Below, piece by piece: positions 1 through 5,827 of a stretch of DNA of 20,632 nt. Source of the DNA: JADLEX01 sp964586775 (GTDB lineage: Bacteria > Lernaellota > Lernaellaia > JACKCT01); the NCBI GenBank assembly GCA_964586775.1, contig CAZPJD010000095.1, positions 1 through 20,632 on the forward strand. Reading direction: 5' to 3'. Position 1 is the stretch's first letter; every line of letters begins with the position of its first letter. The notes under the pieces are model-generated. The model made no database searches, was not told the DNA's origin, and saw only the letters and a list, made by a program, of their open reading frames with translations. The position numbers and the translations under genes are program-made.

Positions 1-381
1 CTCGACGACCTGCTCCTGCGTGCGAATCAGCACGGCCGAGAGCTCCACGACCTCCGGCGGCACCTCCACAATGCGAAAGAGCGTCAGGCGGTGCGCGGCG
101 GACTCGATGTAATCGACGATGTCGTCGAGCCGCGAGATGAGGCGGCGGATTTCCTCGCGATCGAAGGGCGTGATGAACGAGCTGCGCAGCAGATCGACCG
201 TGTCGTGCGTGATCTTGTCGCACGCATGCTCGGCCCGTTCGATGCGCTCGATCGCCTCCGTGTTGTTCGAGAGGTTCATCAACGCGTCGCGCATGGCGAG
301 TCCCGCCAGCAGCGCCGTCGTGGTGTGTTGGTCGAAGAGGGCGAAGAACTCATCCTTGCGCGGAAGCCAGGCGCGAAACAC
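1..381 (-). CDS. DUF47 / PhoU-like phosphate-transport accessory protein (partial, N-terminal 127 codons)
   Basis: This frame is absent from a simple ATG-to-stop search because it starts with GTG and leaves the window before a stop. Its first residues read VFRAWLPRKDEFFALFDQHT, matching the start of the DUF47 (PhoU-like, TIGR00153) family, whose members begin with a short Phe/Leu-Pro-Lys segment followed by helices. The continuation, with repeated helical Glu/Arg/Asp segments and a conserved RLISRLDDIVDYIE stretch, fits the first half of the three-helix repeat. GTG at 381 is the only standard start codon between the upstream in-frame stop and the conserved region, and GGAGG lies 6 nt upstream of it. 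Family members usually sit beside a Pit-type phosphate permease and are thought to modulate it. The permease, if present, would lie beyond the left edge. Family call is confident; function is inferred. Confidence 0.85.
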   Translation of the reverse strand, partial: MFRAWLPRKDEFFALFDQHTTTALLAGLAMRDALMNLSNNTEAIERIERAEHACDKITHDTVDLLRSSFITPFDREEIRRLISRLDDIVDYIESAAHRLTLFRIVEVPPEVVELSAVLIRTQEQVVE

Positions 382-689
382 GAGGTACCTCCGGATTCGT
401 TCGTCGATGTCCCGGGCGCTCGCCTCTCCCGAAAAGCCTGGTGTCCCGACCGGCGAAACGACAAACCCCGACGACTCCGACGTTCGTCTTCGGTTTCACG
501 TTTCGGTTTGAGGGGTCCCCTTGGTGCTTCGGAATCGCGGCGCGCCGCCCACGGGCCATCGCGGGGCGTATGTAGCACGCTCGGGGGCCGAATCCAACCC
601 CTCTGTCACGCGGCAGCCACGCGGATTTCACCAACGCGTCATGCGGAATCAGGCAAAAAAGCTCGAAATTATTCTGATATTTCGCGGGG
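382..689. other. Intergenic gap between the DUF47 gene and the radical SAM operon
   Basis: This 308-base gap holds the terminator of the radical SAM pair (655-684) and, presumably, the minus-strand promoter of the DUF47 gene. The best promoter-like pair is TTGGAT (592-597) and TACATA (569-574), 17 bp apart on the minus strand, but both hexamers are poor matches, so I do not list it as a promoter. Short open frames here have Arg-rich, low-quality translations and I see no RNA gene. Confidence 0.5.
655..684 (-). terminator. Rho-independent terminator of the radical SAM operon
   Basis: On the minus strand CGAAAT (679-684) pairs with ATTTCG (664-669) around a 9-nt loop, followed by AGC and a run of six T (655-660). 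It begins 5 nt after the TAA stop of the upstream gene. The stem is short and AT-rich for this genome, but the position and T-run fit an intrinsic terminator. Confidence 0.6.
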
Positions 690-2066
690 TTAGCCGGCCC
701 GCTGAAAGCGGAACTGGCTCCAGCGCTGGTTGGCGAGGCGCAGGATCTCTTCGAGCTGGTCGGCGGTGAGCGAATCGGTGCGCACGACGGCGGAGCGGAA
801 GCCGTCGTACTTGGAAAAGTCGCGGGTCCGCAGTTTGCCCTCGGTCGTGATCTCGTTCCAGTACTTCGATCCCGGGAAGGGCGTCGCGACCGTGAACTGC
901 ACCGACTCGGGCGCGAAGGCGATCGCCATGTCGATGGTCTTCATCGCCGAGTCCCAGGTCTCGCCGGGCAGGCCGAACATGAAGGTCAGGTGCATCTTGA
1001 TGCCGAGCTCGTGGGTGAAGGCGACCGCGCGCTTGACCTTCTCCAGATCGAGGCCCTTGTCGCAGGCGTCCACGATCTCCTGCGTGGCCGATTCGACGCC
1101 GTACTTGAGGCCCCAAAGCCCCGCTTCCTTCAGCTCGGTCAGGATCTCGCGGTCCATCAAATCGGCGCGGGCCATGATGCCGAAGGGCAGGTCCATGTTG
1201 CGCGACTTCACCTCGCGCGCGAACGCCAGCATGCGCTTCTTGCCGATGTTGAAGGTGTCGTCGTCGAAGTACGCGCTCGCGAAGTTGTACTCGCGGGCGA
1301 GCCACTCCATCTCGTCCACCACGTCTTCAACCGGACGCACCCGGTATTTCGGCGAGGCGTACATGATCTGCGGCCACGCGCAAAACGTGCATCCATAGGG
1401 GCATCCGCGGCTCGCCCACATCTGCACCGACGGGCGCGGGATGTTCCCCGGCTCGTCGCGATAGGCGTACATCGGCAGAAAATGGCGCGCGGGCCACGGG
1501 AAGACCGACAGATCGGGTTCCAGCGGGCGACGTCCGCCGTCCGCGATGTCGCCGTCGGCATCGCGCCACAGCAGCCCCACGGTCCCCACGGGCGACGCGC
1601 CCGAATCGAGGCGCTGCGCGAATTCGAGCAGCGTCATCTCGTATTCGCCCACGAGCACCGCGTTCACCTCGGCGTGCTCGCGAAGCCACGGCGTCTTGAA
1701 CATCTCGTCGTGGAGCCCGGCGAGCACGATGAGCTTGTCCGGGTGTTCCTCCCGGATGCGCGCGACGTGGTACATGTCTTTGTCGTAGGAGTTCGTCGAA
1801 ATCTCGAGCACGATCACGTCGGGCCGAAAGTCGCGGATGCGCGCGAGAAACGCCTCGTCGGTGATGCCCTCGGCGATGCCGTCGACCAGCAGCACGGGAA
1901 AGCCGTCGCGCTCCAGCACGCCCGTGGCGTAGGCCAGAAAGAACGGGAACGGCATGTACTCCATGGACTGCTCTTCGAAGTGCGGCCAGCGGCTGCCGGC
2001 GCGCACGCCGTAGAACCCGTCCTTTTTCCAGGGGGCGTTGCCGAGAAAGACGCGGGTGCGCTTCAT
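690..2066 (-). CDS. B12-binding domain radical SAM protein (His-less cobalamin motif)
   Basis: A 458-residue cytoplasmic protein. Residues about 1-170 form a cobalamin-binding Rossmann-like domain and residues about 210-440 a radical SAM barrel. The [4Fe-4S] cluster ligands are C222, C226 and C229 in GCPYGCTFC, and a Gly-Glu-Thr motif (FGLPGET) follows near residue 365. Class B radical SAM methylases and BchE-type enzymes share this architecture and use SAM plus methylcobalamin for methyl transfer or ring chemistry. The usual B12-binding motif DxHxxG appears here as D62-G-I-A-E-G67, lacking the lower-axial His, as is known for some base-off/His-off members. It lies 16 bp downstream of a second B12 radical SAM gene and the two are surely cotranscribed. 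The SD is weak (GCGGG), suggesting coupling to the upstream gene. Substrate unknown. Confidence 0.9.
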   Translation of the reverse strand: MKRTRVFLGNAPWKKDGFYGVRAGSRWPHFEEQSMEYMPFPFFLAYATGVLERDGFPVLLVDGIAEGITDEAFLARIRDFRPDVIVLEISTNSYDKDMYHVARIREEHPDKLIVLAGLHDEMFKTPWLREHAEVNAVLVGEYEMTLLEFAQRLDSGASPVGTVGLLWRDADGDIADGGRRPLEPDLSVFPWPARHFLPMYAYRDEPGNIPRPSVQMWASRGCPYGCTFCAWPQIMYASPKYRVRPVEDVVDEMEWLAREYNFASAYFDDDTFNIGKKRMLAFAREVKSRNMDLPFGIMARADLMDREILTELKEAGLWGLKYGVESATQEIVDACDKGLDLEKVKRAVAFTHELGIKMHLTFMFGLPGETWDSAMKTIDMAIAFAPESVQFTVATPFPGSKYWNEITTEGKLRTRDFSKYDGFRSAVVRTDSLTADQLEEILRLANQRWSQFRFQRAG

Positions 2067-2082
2067 GACCGCGCCCGCAAGA

Positions 2083-3561
2083 TCACGCCGAGACGGCGGC
2101 GCGTCGGCCGCGGATCTGCGTGATGATCGATCGCTGCTCCCAGAGCATGGCGAAGGCTGTGTAGGCCGAGCGCGCGAGTTCTTCCCAGCTCTTGATGCGC
2201 AGCAGCGCGCGCAGCACGTAGCGGGGGCGGAAGTAGAACTTCATGTACGCCCTGCGCGCCCAGTGCTGCACCTCTTCCTCGGTCATGTCGCAGCCGGGGC
2301 GCGGGATGAACAGCTCGTCCACCGGGTTGACGATGAAGTCGCGCCAGTAGTCATGCCCGCCGTTTTCCTTGAGCAGCATCTGGTACATCTCGGTGGCGGG
2401 CATGGGCGTGACCTTCGAGAACTGCGCGTAGTCGAGGTCGAGTTCCTTGGCCAGCGTGATCGTCTGCCCGACGGTCTCGACCGTCTCGCCCGGGCTTCCC
2501 ACCATGAAGTAGCCGAAGGTGTCGATGCCGATCTTGTTGGTGGCGTGGACGATCTCCTTGATGCGCTTCACCGTCGTCTTTTTCTTCAGCGTCTTCAGGA
2601 TCGCCTCGTTGCCCGACTCGATGCCGTAGTAGATGCGCTTGCAGCCCGCGTCCTTGAGGTACTTGAGCATCTCCTCGTTGATGAGGTCGACGCGGCTTCG
2701 CAGCGCCCACGCGAACTTCTGCTTGCGGTTGACGATCTCCTCGCAGATGCGGATCACGCGGCGCTTGTCGGTCGTGAAGCTCGAATCGAAGAAGTCGAAC
2801 TCGCGGATCGAGTAGGCGTCCAGGCACTCCTGGATCTCGTCGCACAGGTTTTCGGGCGAGCGCGGCCGGAATTTCAGCCCGCCCTGCTCGCAGAAGATGC
2901 AGTGGAAGGGGCAGCCGCGGCTCGTGATGAGCGGCGTGAAGTTCCGAAACTGGCTGATGAACGAGTAGTAGAGGTGGTTGGGCAGGTGATGGCGCGCCGG
3001 GAAGGGGGCGCTATCCACATCGGTGTAGAGCGGCGCGTAGGGATTCACCACCGCCTCGCCGTCATCCGTGCGCCAGATCAGGCCCTTGACCGCCGAAAGG
3101 TCCGTACCCGCGTTGTACGCCGCCAGAAACTCGGGCAGCGTCTCCTCGGCCTCGCCGGTGATGCCGAAATCGAGGCAGCGGTGGACCATCGTCTCCTTGG
3201 GGTAGATCCCCATATGCACGCCGCCCACCATCGACGGCACGCCCGTGGCCTCGCGGATGTCGCGGAACCAGTCGAGGTTTTGATGGAACAGGTAGGTGGT
3301 GGTCGTGTAGGCGACCAGATCGGGGCGGAACGCGGCGAGGCGCTTGATCGTTTGCGGTTTCGAGAGCCCCAGCGCGTGCGCGTCGATGAACTGGATCTTC
3401 GCGCCCGCCTTTTCGGCCACGGCGGCCACGTAGGCGAGCGACAGGCTCGGGAATACGCCGTAGTTGTCCTTGACGACCTTGATGCCGGGTTCGTTTTTGA
3501 TGGACCCGTAGGGCGTGTAGACGAAGCTGATTCGCTCGATCGGTCGCTTGCCGCCCGCCAT
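2083..3561 (-). CDS. B12-binding domain radical SAM protein (with DxHxxG motif)
   Basis: A 492-residue protein with an N-terminal cobalamin-binding domain (about 10-150) and a radical SAM domain (about 205-400). Cluster ligands are C217, C221 and C224 in SRGCPFHCIFCEQGG; a GSPGET motif follows near residue 355. Unlike its downstream partner it keeps D60-A-H62-A-L-G65, the DxHxxG cobalamin motif. The C-terminal 80 residues are helical and basic, typical of the extra C-terminal region of BchE-like enzymes. The ATG start is supported by AAAGGA 6 nt upstream. It is first of a two-gene operon. Similar tandem B12 radical SAM genes occur in cell-envelope lipid, hopanoid, carotenoid and peptide-modification loci, but nothing here identifies the substrate. 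The 156-bp gap upstream shows no convincing promoter. Confidence 0.9.
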   Translation of the reverse strand: MAGGKRPIERISFVYTPYGSIKNEPGIKVVKDNYGVFPSLSLAYVAAVAEKAGAKIQFIDAHALGLSKPQTIKRLAAFRPDLVAYTTTTYLFHQNLDWFRDIREATGVPSMVGGVHMGIYPKETMVHRCLDFGITGEAEETLPEFLAAYNAGTDLSAVKGLIWRTDDGEAVVNPYAPLYTDVDSAPFPARHHLPNHLYYSFISQFRNFTPLITSRGCPFHCIFCEQGGLKFRPRSPENLCDEIQECLDAYSIREFDFFDSSFTTDKRRVIRICEEIVNRKQKFAWALRSRVDLINEEMLKYLKDAGCKRIYYGIESGNEAILKTLKKKTTVKRIKEIVHATNKIGIDTFGYFMVGSPGETVETVGQTITLAKELDLDYAQFSKVTPMPATEMYQMLLKENGGHDYWRDFIVNPVDELFIPRPGCDMTEEEVQHWARRAYMKFYFRPRYVLRALLRIKSWEELARSAYTAFAMLWEQRSIITQIRGRRAAVSA

Positions 3562-3717
3562 GTGTTCCTTTCGCGGTCCTTTCGCCGGGTGCGCCCAATT
3601 CCGCGCACGGTCGGGTCTGCCAAGGGCCTCACCCTACCGAATCCGGCGCGTTTTCCATGATGACGCAGATCACGCTCCGGGTCCATCGGCGCGAAAATCC
3701 GGTCGTTTTGTCGGGAT

Positions 3718-4368
3718 TCACTCCAAAAGCTGCTCGATGATGCCCTGATAGATGGCCTTGTCGTAACCGTGGCGGCTGGCGCGGGGCACCATGTCGCGGT
3801 CGAGGAAGAGCGTGAAGGGCAATGAGCCTTCGGTGAAATACGGCATCAGCGTCCACGCCGGATCGGCGCAGATCGTGTACGAAAGCCCGTATTCGTCGCG
3901 CCACCCCTGCAGGAAATCCTGGCTCGGCGGGTTGTTTTCGTTGTCCTCGACCAGCAGCTCGATGATCTCGAAGCCCTCGTCGCGGTACTCCTGATACAGG
4001 TCCGATTCCAGCAGCGGCGCTTCCTCGCGGCACGGCACGCACCACCCCGCGCCCGAGTTGAGCATGACCACGCTGCCCATGAAATCGTACAGCGCCACAG
4101 CGTCGCCCGCGTCGTTCACCCACGACCAGTTGGGCACCGGCGTGCCGCCGTCGTCGTCGTCGCCCGTGTCGTCGTCATCGTCGTCGTCGAGGCCCTGAAT
4201 CGGGGGCAGATCGTCGTCGCCGGCCGCGATGCCGTCCTCGCCGTCGTCGTATTCCTCGCCGTCCCAGCCCTTTTCGTAGTGGCCGCACGAGGCCGCCGCG
4301 AACGCCCCGAAAATCAGGGCGACCTGGCACGCGGCGCGAAGCCGCGAAACGGCAAGCGGACGAGTCAT
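3718..4368 (-). CDS. TlpA-like thioredoxin-fold lipoprotein with Asp-rich linker
   Basis: A 216-residue exported protein. Residues 1-28 form a signal peptide ending in a lipobox-like AAASC (C28; the -3 Ala is weaker than the usual Leu). Residues 36-75 are extremely acidic, including seven Asp in a row, and lead into a thioredoxin/TlpA domain (about 78-216). The redox motif is C110-V-P-C113 in GWCVPCREEAP, and a cis-Pro-like P184 lies in GSLPFTLFLD. TlpA-family proteins reduce or isomerise disulfides in the periplasm or serve cytochrome c and metal-site assembly. The nearest neighbours are three cysteine-rich lipoproteins upstream, separated by a terminator, so a client-enzyme relation is possible but unproven. 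There is no recognisable SD before the ATG: the upstream bases are GCATCCGCCCG, and a TTGACG lies only about 25 nt further up, so leaderless initiation is possible. Confidence 0.85.
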   Translation of the reverse strand: MTRPLAVSRLRAACQVALIFGAFAAASCGHYEKGWDGEEYDDGEDGIAAGDDDLPPIQGLDDDDDDDTGDDDDGGTPVPNWSWVNDAGDAVALYDFMGSVVMLNSGAGWCVPCREEAPLLESDLYQEYRDEGFEIIELLVEDNENNPPSQDFLQGWRDEYGLSYTICADPAWTLMPYFTEGSLPFTLFLDRDMVPRASRHGYDKAIYQGIIEQLLE

Positions 4369-4417
4369 CGGGCGGATGCTAATGCCGCGCGCGCGGCGGC
4401 GTCAATGCGAAAACGCA

Positions 4418-4457
4418 AGCCCGGCGACGGTATCCCGAAGGAAACGGTCGCCGGGCT
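4418..4457 (-). terminator. Strong Rho-independent terminator with UUCG tetraloop
   Basis: An 18-bp stem with two mismatches (4418-4435 against 4440-4457) closes on the minus strand with C(UUCG)G, the hyperstable tetraloop. It is followed downstream on the minus strand by TTGCGTTTTCGC. It sits 30 bp after the last lipoprotein gene and 50 bp before the thioredoxin gene, so it most likely ends the lipoprotein operon. Confidence 0.8.
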
Positions 4458-4487
4458 CGCTGTCATCGTCACATCTCGGTGGCGCGC

Positions 4488-4889
4488 TCACGGCCCCGAG
4501 CTGTCGTCATCGCCCTCGTCGTCATCGTCATCGTCGACCGTCGGGTTGTCGGCCGGGCCGTTGCCCTCGTCCGGACAGCCGACATCGTCATAGGCATCGT
4601 CGCAGTCGTCACGGCAGGTGTTTAGCACCGTCTGGCAGGTCTCCTGACAAGGTCCTTTGTCGGGCGGCGAAACATATTCGCATTCGGGATAACATGCTTC
4701 GGCGTCCGCTTCGCAACCGTGGAGACATGCGATTTCCTCATCAGTCTTGACGTCGCACCATCCGTCGTCATCCGCAACGTCGCCGCTGTCCGACGTATCG
4801 CTCTCGTCGTCGTCCGTTTCGCAGGCGAGTCCGATGGCCCCAACGAGGGCAATGATCCCAACGCAGATCAGCATGTATTTCGGGTCCAT
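4488..4889 (-). CDS. Cys-rich, Asp-tailed putative lipoprotein, copy 1 (last in operon)
   Basis: I do not recognise a named family. The 133 residues comprise a signal peptide with a lipobox-like GLAC (C23), an acidic spacer (24-43), a cysteine-rich core (44-105) and a tail (106-133) that includes six Asp in a row and ends in DDDSSGP. Core cysteines are C45, C55, C59, C66, C70, C81, C85, C92, C96 and C105. C55/59/66/70 and C81/85/92/96 share the same spacing (0, 4, 11, 15), consistent with two helices presenting all four Cys on one face. The residue after C23 is Glu, not the Asp associated with inner-membrane retention in enterics. GGAGG lies 5 nt before the ATG and only 14 bp separate it from copy 2. 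Structural or binding role inferred; no catalytic motif is visible. Confidence 0.8.
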   Translation of the reverse strand: MDPKYMLICVGIIALVGAIGLACETDDDESDTSDSGDVADDDGWCDVKTDEEIACLHGCEADAEACYPECEYVSPPDKGPCQETCQTVLNTCRDDCDDAYDDVGCPDEGNGPADNPTVDDDDDDEGDDDSSGP

Positions 4890-4903
4890 TTGATCCTCCG
4901 CGC

Positions 4904-5305
4904 TTACGGCCCCGAGCTGTCGTCGTCCCCCTCGTCGTCGTCGTCATCGTCGACTGTCGGGTTGTCTGCCGGGCTGTTGCCCTCGTCGGGACAGCCTTCG
5001 TACGGATACTGTTTCGTACATTCATCGTCGCAAGCGCTGTGCTGATCCATGCACACTTGATTGCACGGTCCAACCTGATCTTGCGGATTGTATGCGCACT
5101 GGTCGTAGCAGTCCTCGGCTTGCATCGCGCAATCGTCGACGCACGCGTTGTGCTCATCGGTCTCGACATCGCACCATTCGTCGTCATCTGAAACGTCGCC
5201 ATTGTCCGAAGATTCGCCTTCGTCGTCATCCGTTTCGCAGGCGAGTCCGACAAGCCCGAGAAGCGCGATCGTCGCGATCCAGCTCAGCAGGTGTTTCGGG
5301 TTCAT
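4904..5305 (-). CDS. Cys-rich, Asp-tailed putative lipoprotein, copy 2
   Basis: This is a 133-residue paralogue that aligns without gaps to copy 1: lipobox-like Cys at 23 and all ten core cysteines at the same positions (45, 55, 59, 66, 70, 81, 85, 92, 96, 105). The core sequence between cysteines is clearly diverged (CVDDCAMQAEDCYDQC here, CLHGCEADAEACYPEC in copy 1), whereas the signal peptide junction, the WCDV segment and the Asp tail are almost unchanged. I chose the ATG at 5305 over a GTG at 5323 because GGAGG lies 5 nt before the ATG, the same arrangement as in copy 1, and because it gives a normal signal peptide (Met-Asn-Pro-Lys then hydrophobic). Middle gene of the three-gene operon. 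Confidence 0.8.
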   Translation of the reverse strand: MNPKHLLSWIATIALLGLVGLACETDDDEGESSDNGDVSDDDEWCDVETDEHNACVDDCAMQAEDCYDQCAYNPQDQVGPCNQVCMDQHSACDDECTKQYPYEGCPDEGNSPADNPTVDDDDDDEGDDDSSGP

Positions 5306-5319
5306 CTGGTCCTCCGTGC

Positions 5320-5733
5320 TCACGGCCCCGAGCTGTCGTCGTCCCCCTCGTCGTCGTCGTCTTCATCGACCGTCGGGTTGTCGGCCGGGCTGTTGCCCTC
5401 GTCCGGACATGCAACATCGGGATAGGCTTCATCGCAATCATCGCGGCATGTGACCAAATCCGTCTCGCAAGCTTCCTGACAGGCTCCCTTTTCCGCTGGC
5501 ATTGCGTACTCGCATTCATTGTAGCACGGCTCCCAGCCCGCTTCACACTCCGCCGCGCACGCGTTGTGCTCATCGGTCTCGACATCGCACCATTCGTCAT
5601 CATCCGAAACGTCGCCGTTGTCCGATGCTTCGCCCGCGTCGTCGTCCGTTTCGCAGGCGAGTCCGATGGCCCCGAGGAGCGCGACGCCAATTATTGTCAT
5701 GAAAACGCAGTTATTGTTCTTGAATCGAAACAT
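5320..5733 (-). CDS. Cys-rich, Asp-tailed putative lipoprotein, copy 3 (first in operon)
   Basis: A 137-residue paralogue with four extra N-terminal residues (start MFRFKNNNC), lipobox-like Cys at 27 and the same ten-cysteine framework shifted by four. The helical segments read CAAECEAGWEPCYNEC and CQEACETDLVTCRDDC. One tail Asp is replaced by Glu (VDEDDDD). GGAGG lies 8 nt before the ATG. It is the promoter-proximal gene: a good sigma70-like promoter at 5760-5788 predicts a leader of only about 20 nt. It also has an additional Cys (C9) within the signal peptide, which would be lost on processing. Function unknown. Confidence 0.8.
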   Translation of the reverse strand: MFRFKNNNCVFMTIIGVALLGAIGLACETDDDAGEASDNGDVSDDDEWCDVETDEHNACAAECEAGWEPCYNECEYAMPAEKGACQEACETDLVTCRDDCDEAYPDVACPDEGNSPADNPTVDEDDDDEGDDDSSGP

Positions 5734-5759
5734 TGACTGGTCCTCCCATTCCTTTTCTC

Positions 5760-5788
5760 AGAATACTCCTCGATCAGCCAAGCGTCAA
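5760..5788 (-). promoter_or_regulatory. Sigma70-type promoter of the lipoprotein operon
   Basis: On the minus strand TTGACG (5783-5788) and TATTCT (5760-5765) are separated by exactly 17 bp. They match the consensus at 5/6 and 4/6 positions. The likely start site near 5753 leaves about 20 nt of leader containing GGAGG before the first ATG. This is the best promoter match I found in the window. Confidence 0.7.
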
Positions 5789-5790
5789 AA

Positions 5791-5825
5791 GAAAAGCGCA
5801 GCCATGGCGCAAACGCCAATACCGC
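5791..5825 (-). terminator. Possible weak terminator after the USP-PLD gene
   Basis: A 5-bp perfect stem (5805-5809 with 5814-5818, loop of 4) can be extended with gaps by AGCG/CGCT and is followed on the minus strand by TTTTCTTTT. It starts within 15 nt of the upstream stop codon and abuts the -35 box of the lipoprotein promoter. The stem is short, so this is tentative. Confidence 0.35.
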
Positions 5826-5827
5826 TT

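Larger units (their letters stand above)
4488..5733 (-). repeat. Tandem triplication of a 416-bp gene unit
   Basis: Equivalent points of the three lipoprotein genes recur exactly 416 bp apart: near-identical 3' segments lie at 4491-4576, 4907-4992 and 5323-5408. Both intergenic spacers (4890-4903 and 5306-5319) are 14 bp and carry GGAGG. Conservation is mosaic: the ends and the acidic segment are nearly identical in DNA, while the core is strongly diverged. This indicates tandem duplication, followed by selection or gene conversion acting unevenly. Confidence 0.85.

Noticed and set aside
382..654. Possible small genes or RNA in the left intergenic gap
   Set aside because: Frames on both strands give Arg-rich translations without SD or domain, and no extended stem structure beyond the terminator was seen.
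3562..3717. TTGGCA as the -35 box of the radical SAM operon
   Set aside because: The -35 match is fair, but the bases 16-18 bp downstream (around AATTGG) are a poor -10.
4141..4200. Short direct repeats resembling a CRISPR or microsatellite array
   Set aside because: The GTCGTC repeats are antisense Asp codons within coding frames; there are no spacer-like unique units of uniform length.
5306..5323. GTG start giving copy 2 of the lipoproteins six more residues
   Set aside because: These codons contain the GGAGG of the ATG at 5305 and would spoil the signal peptide. Copies 1 and 2 align perfectly without them.
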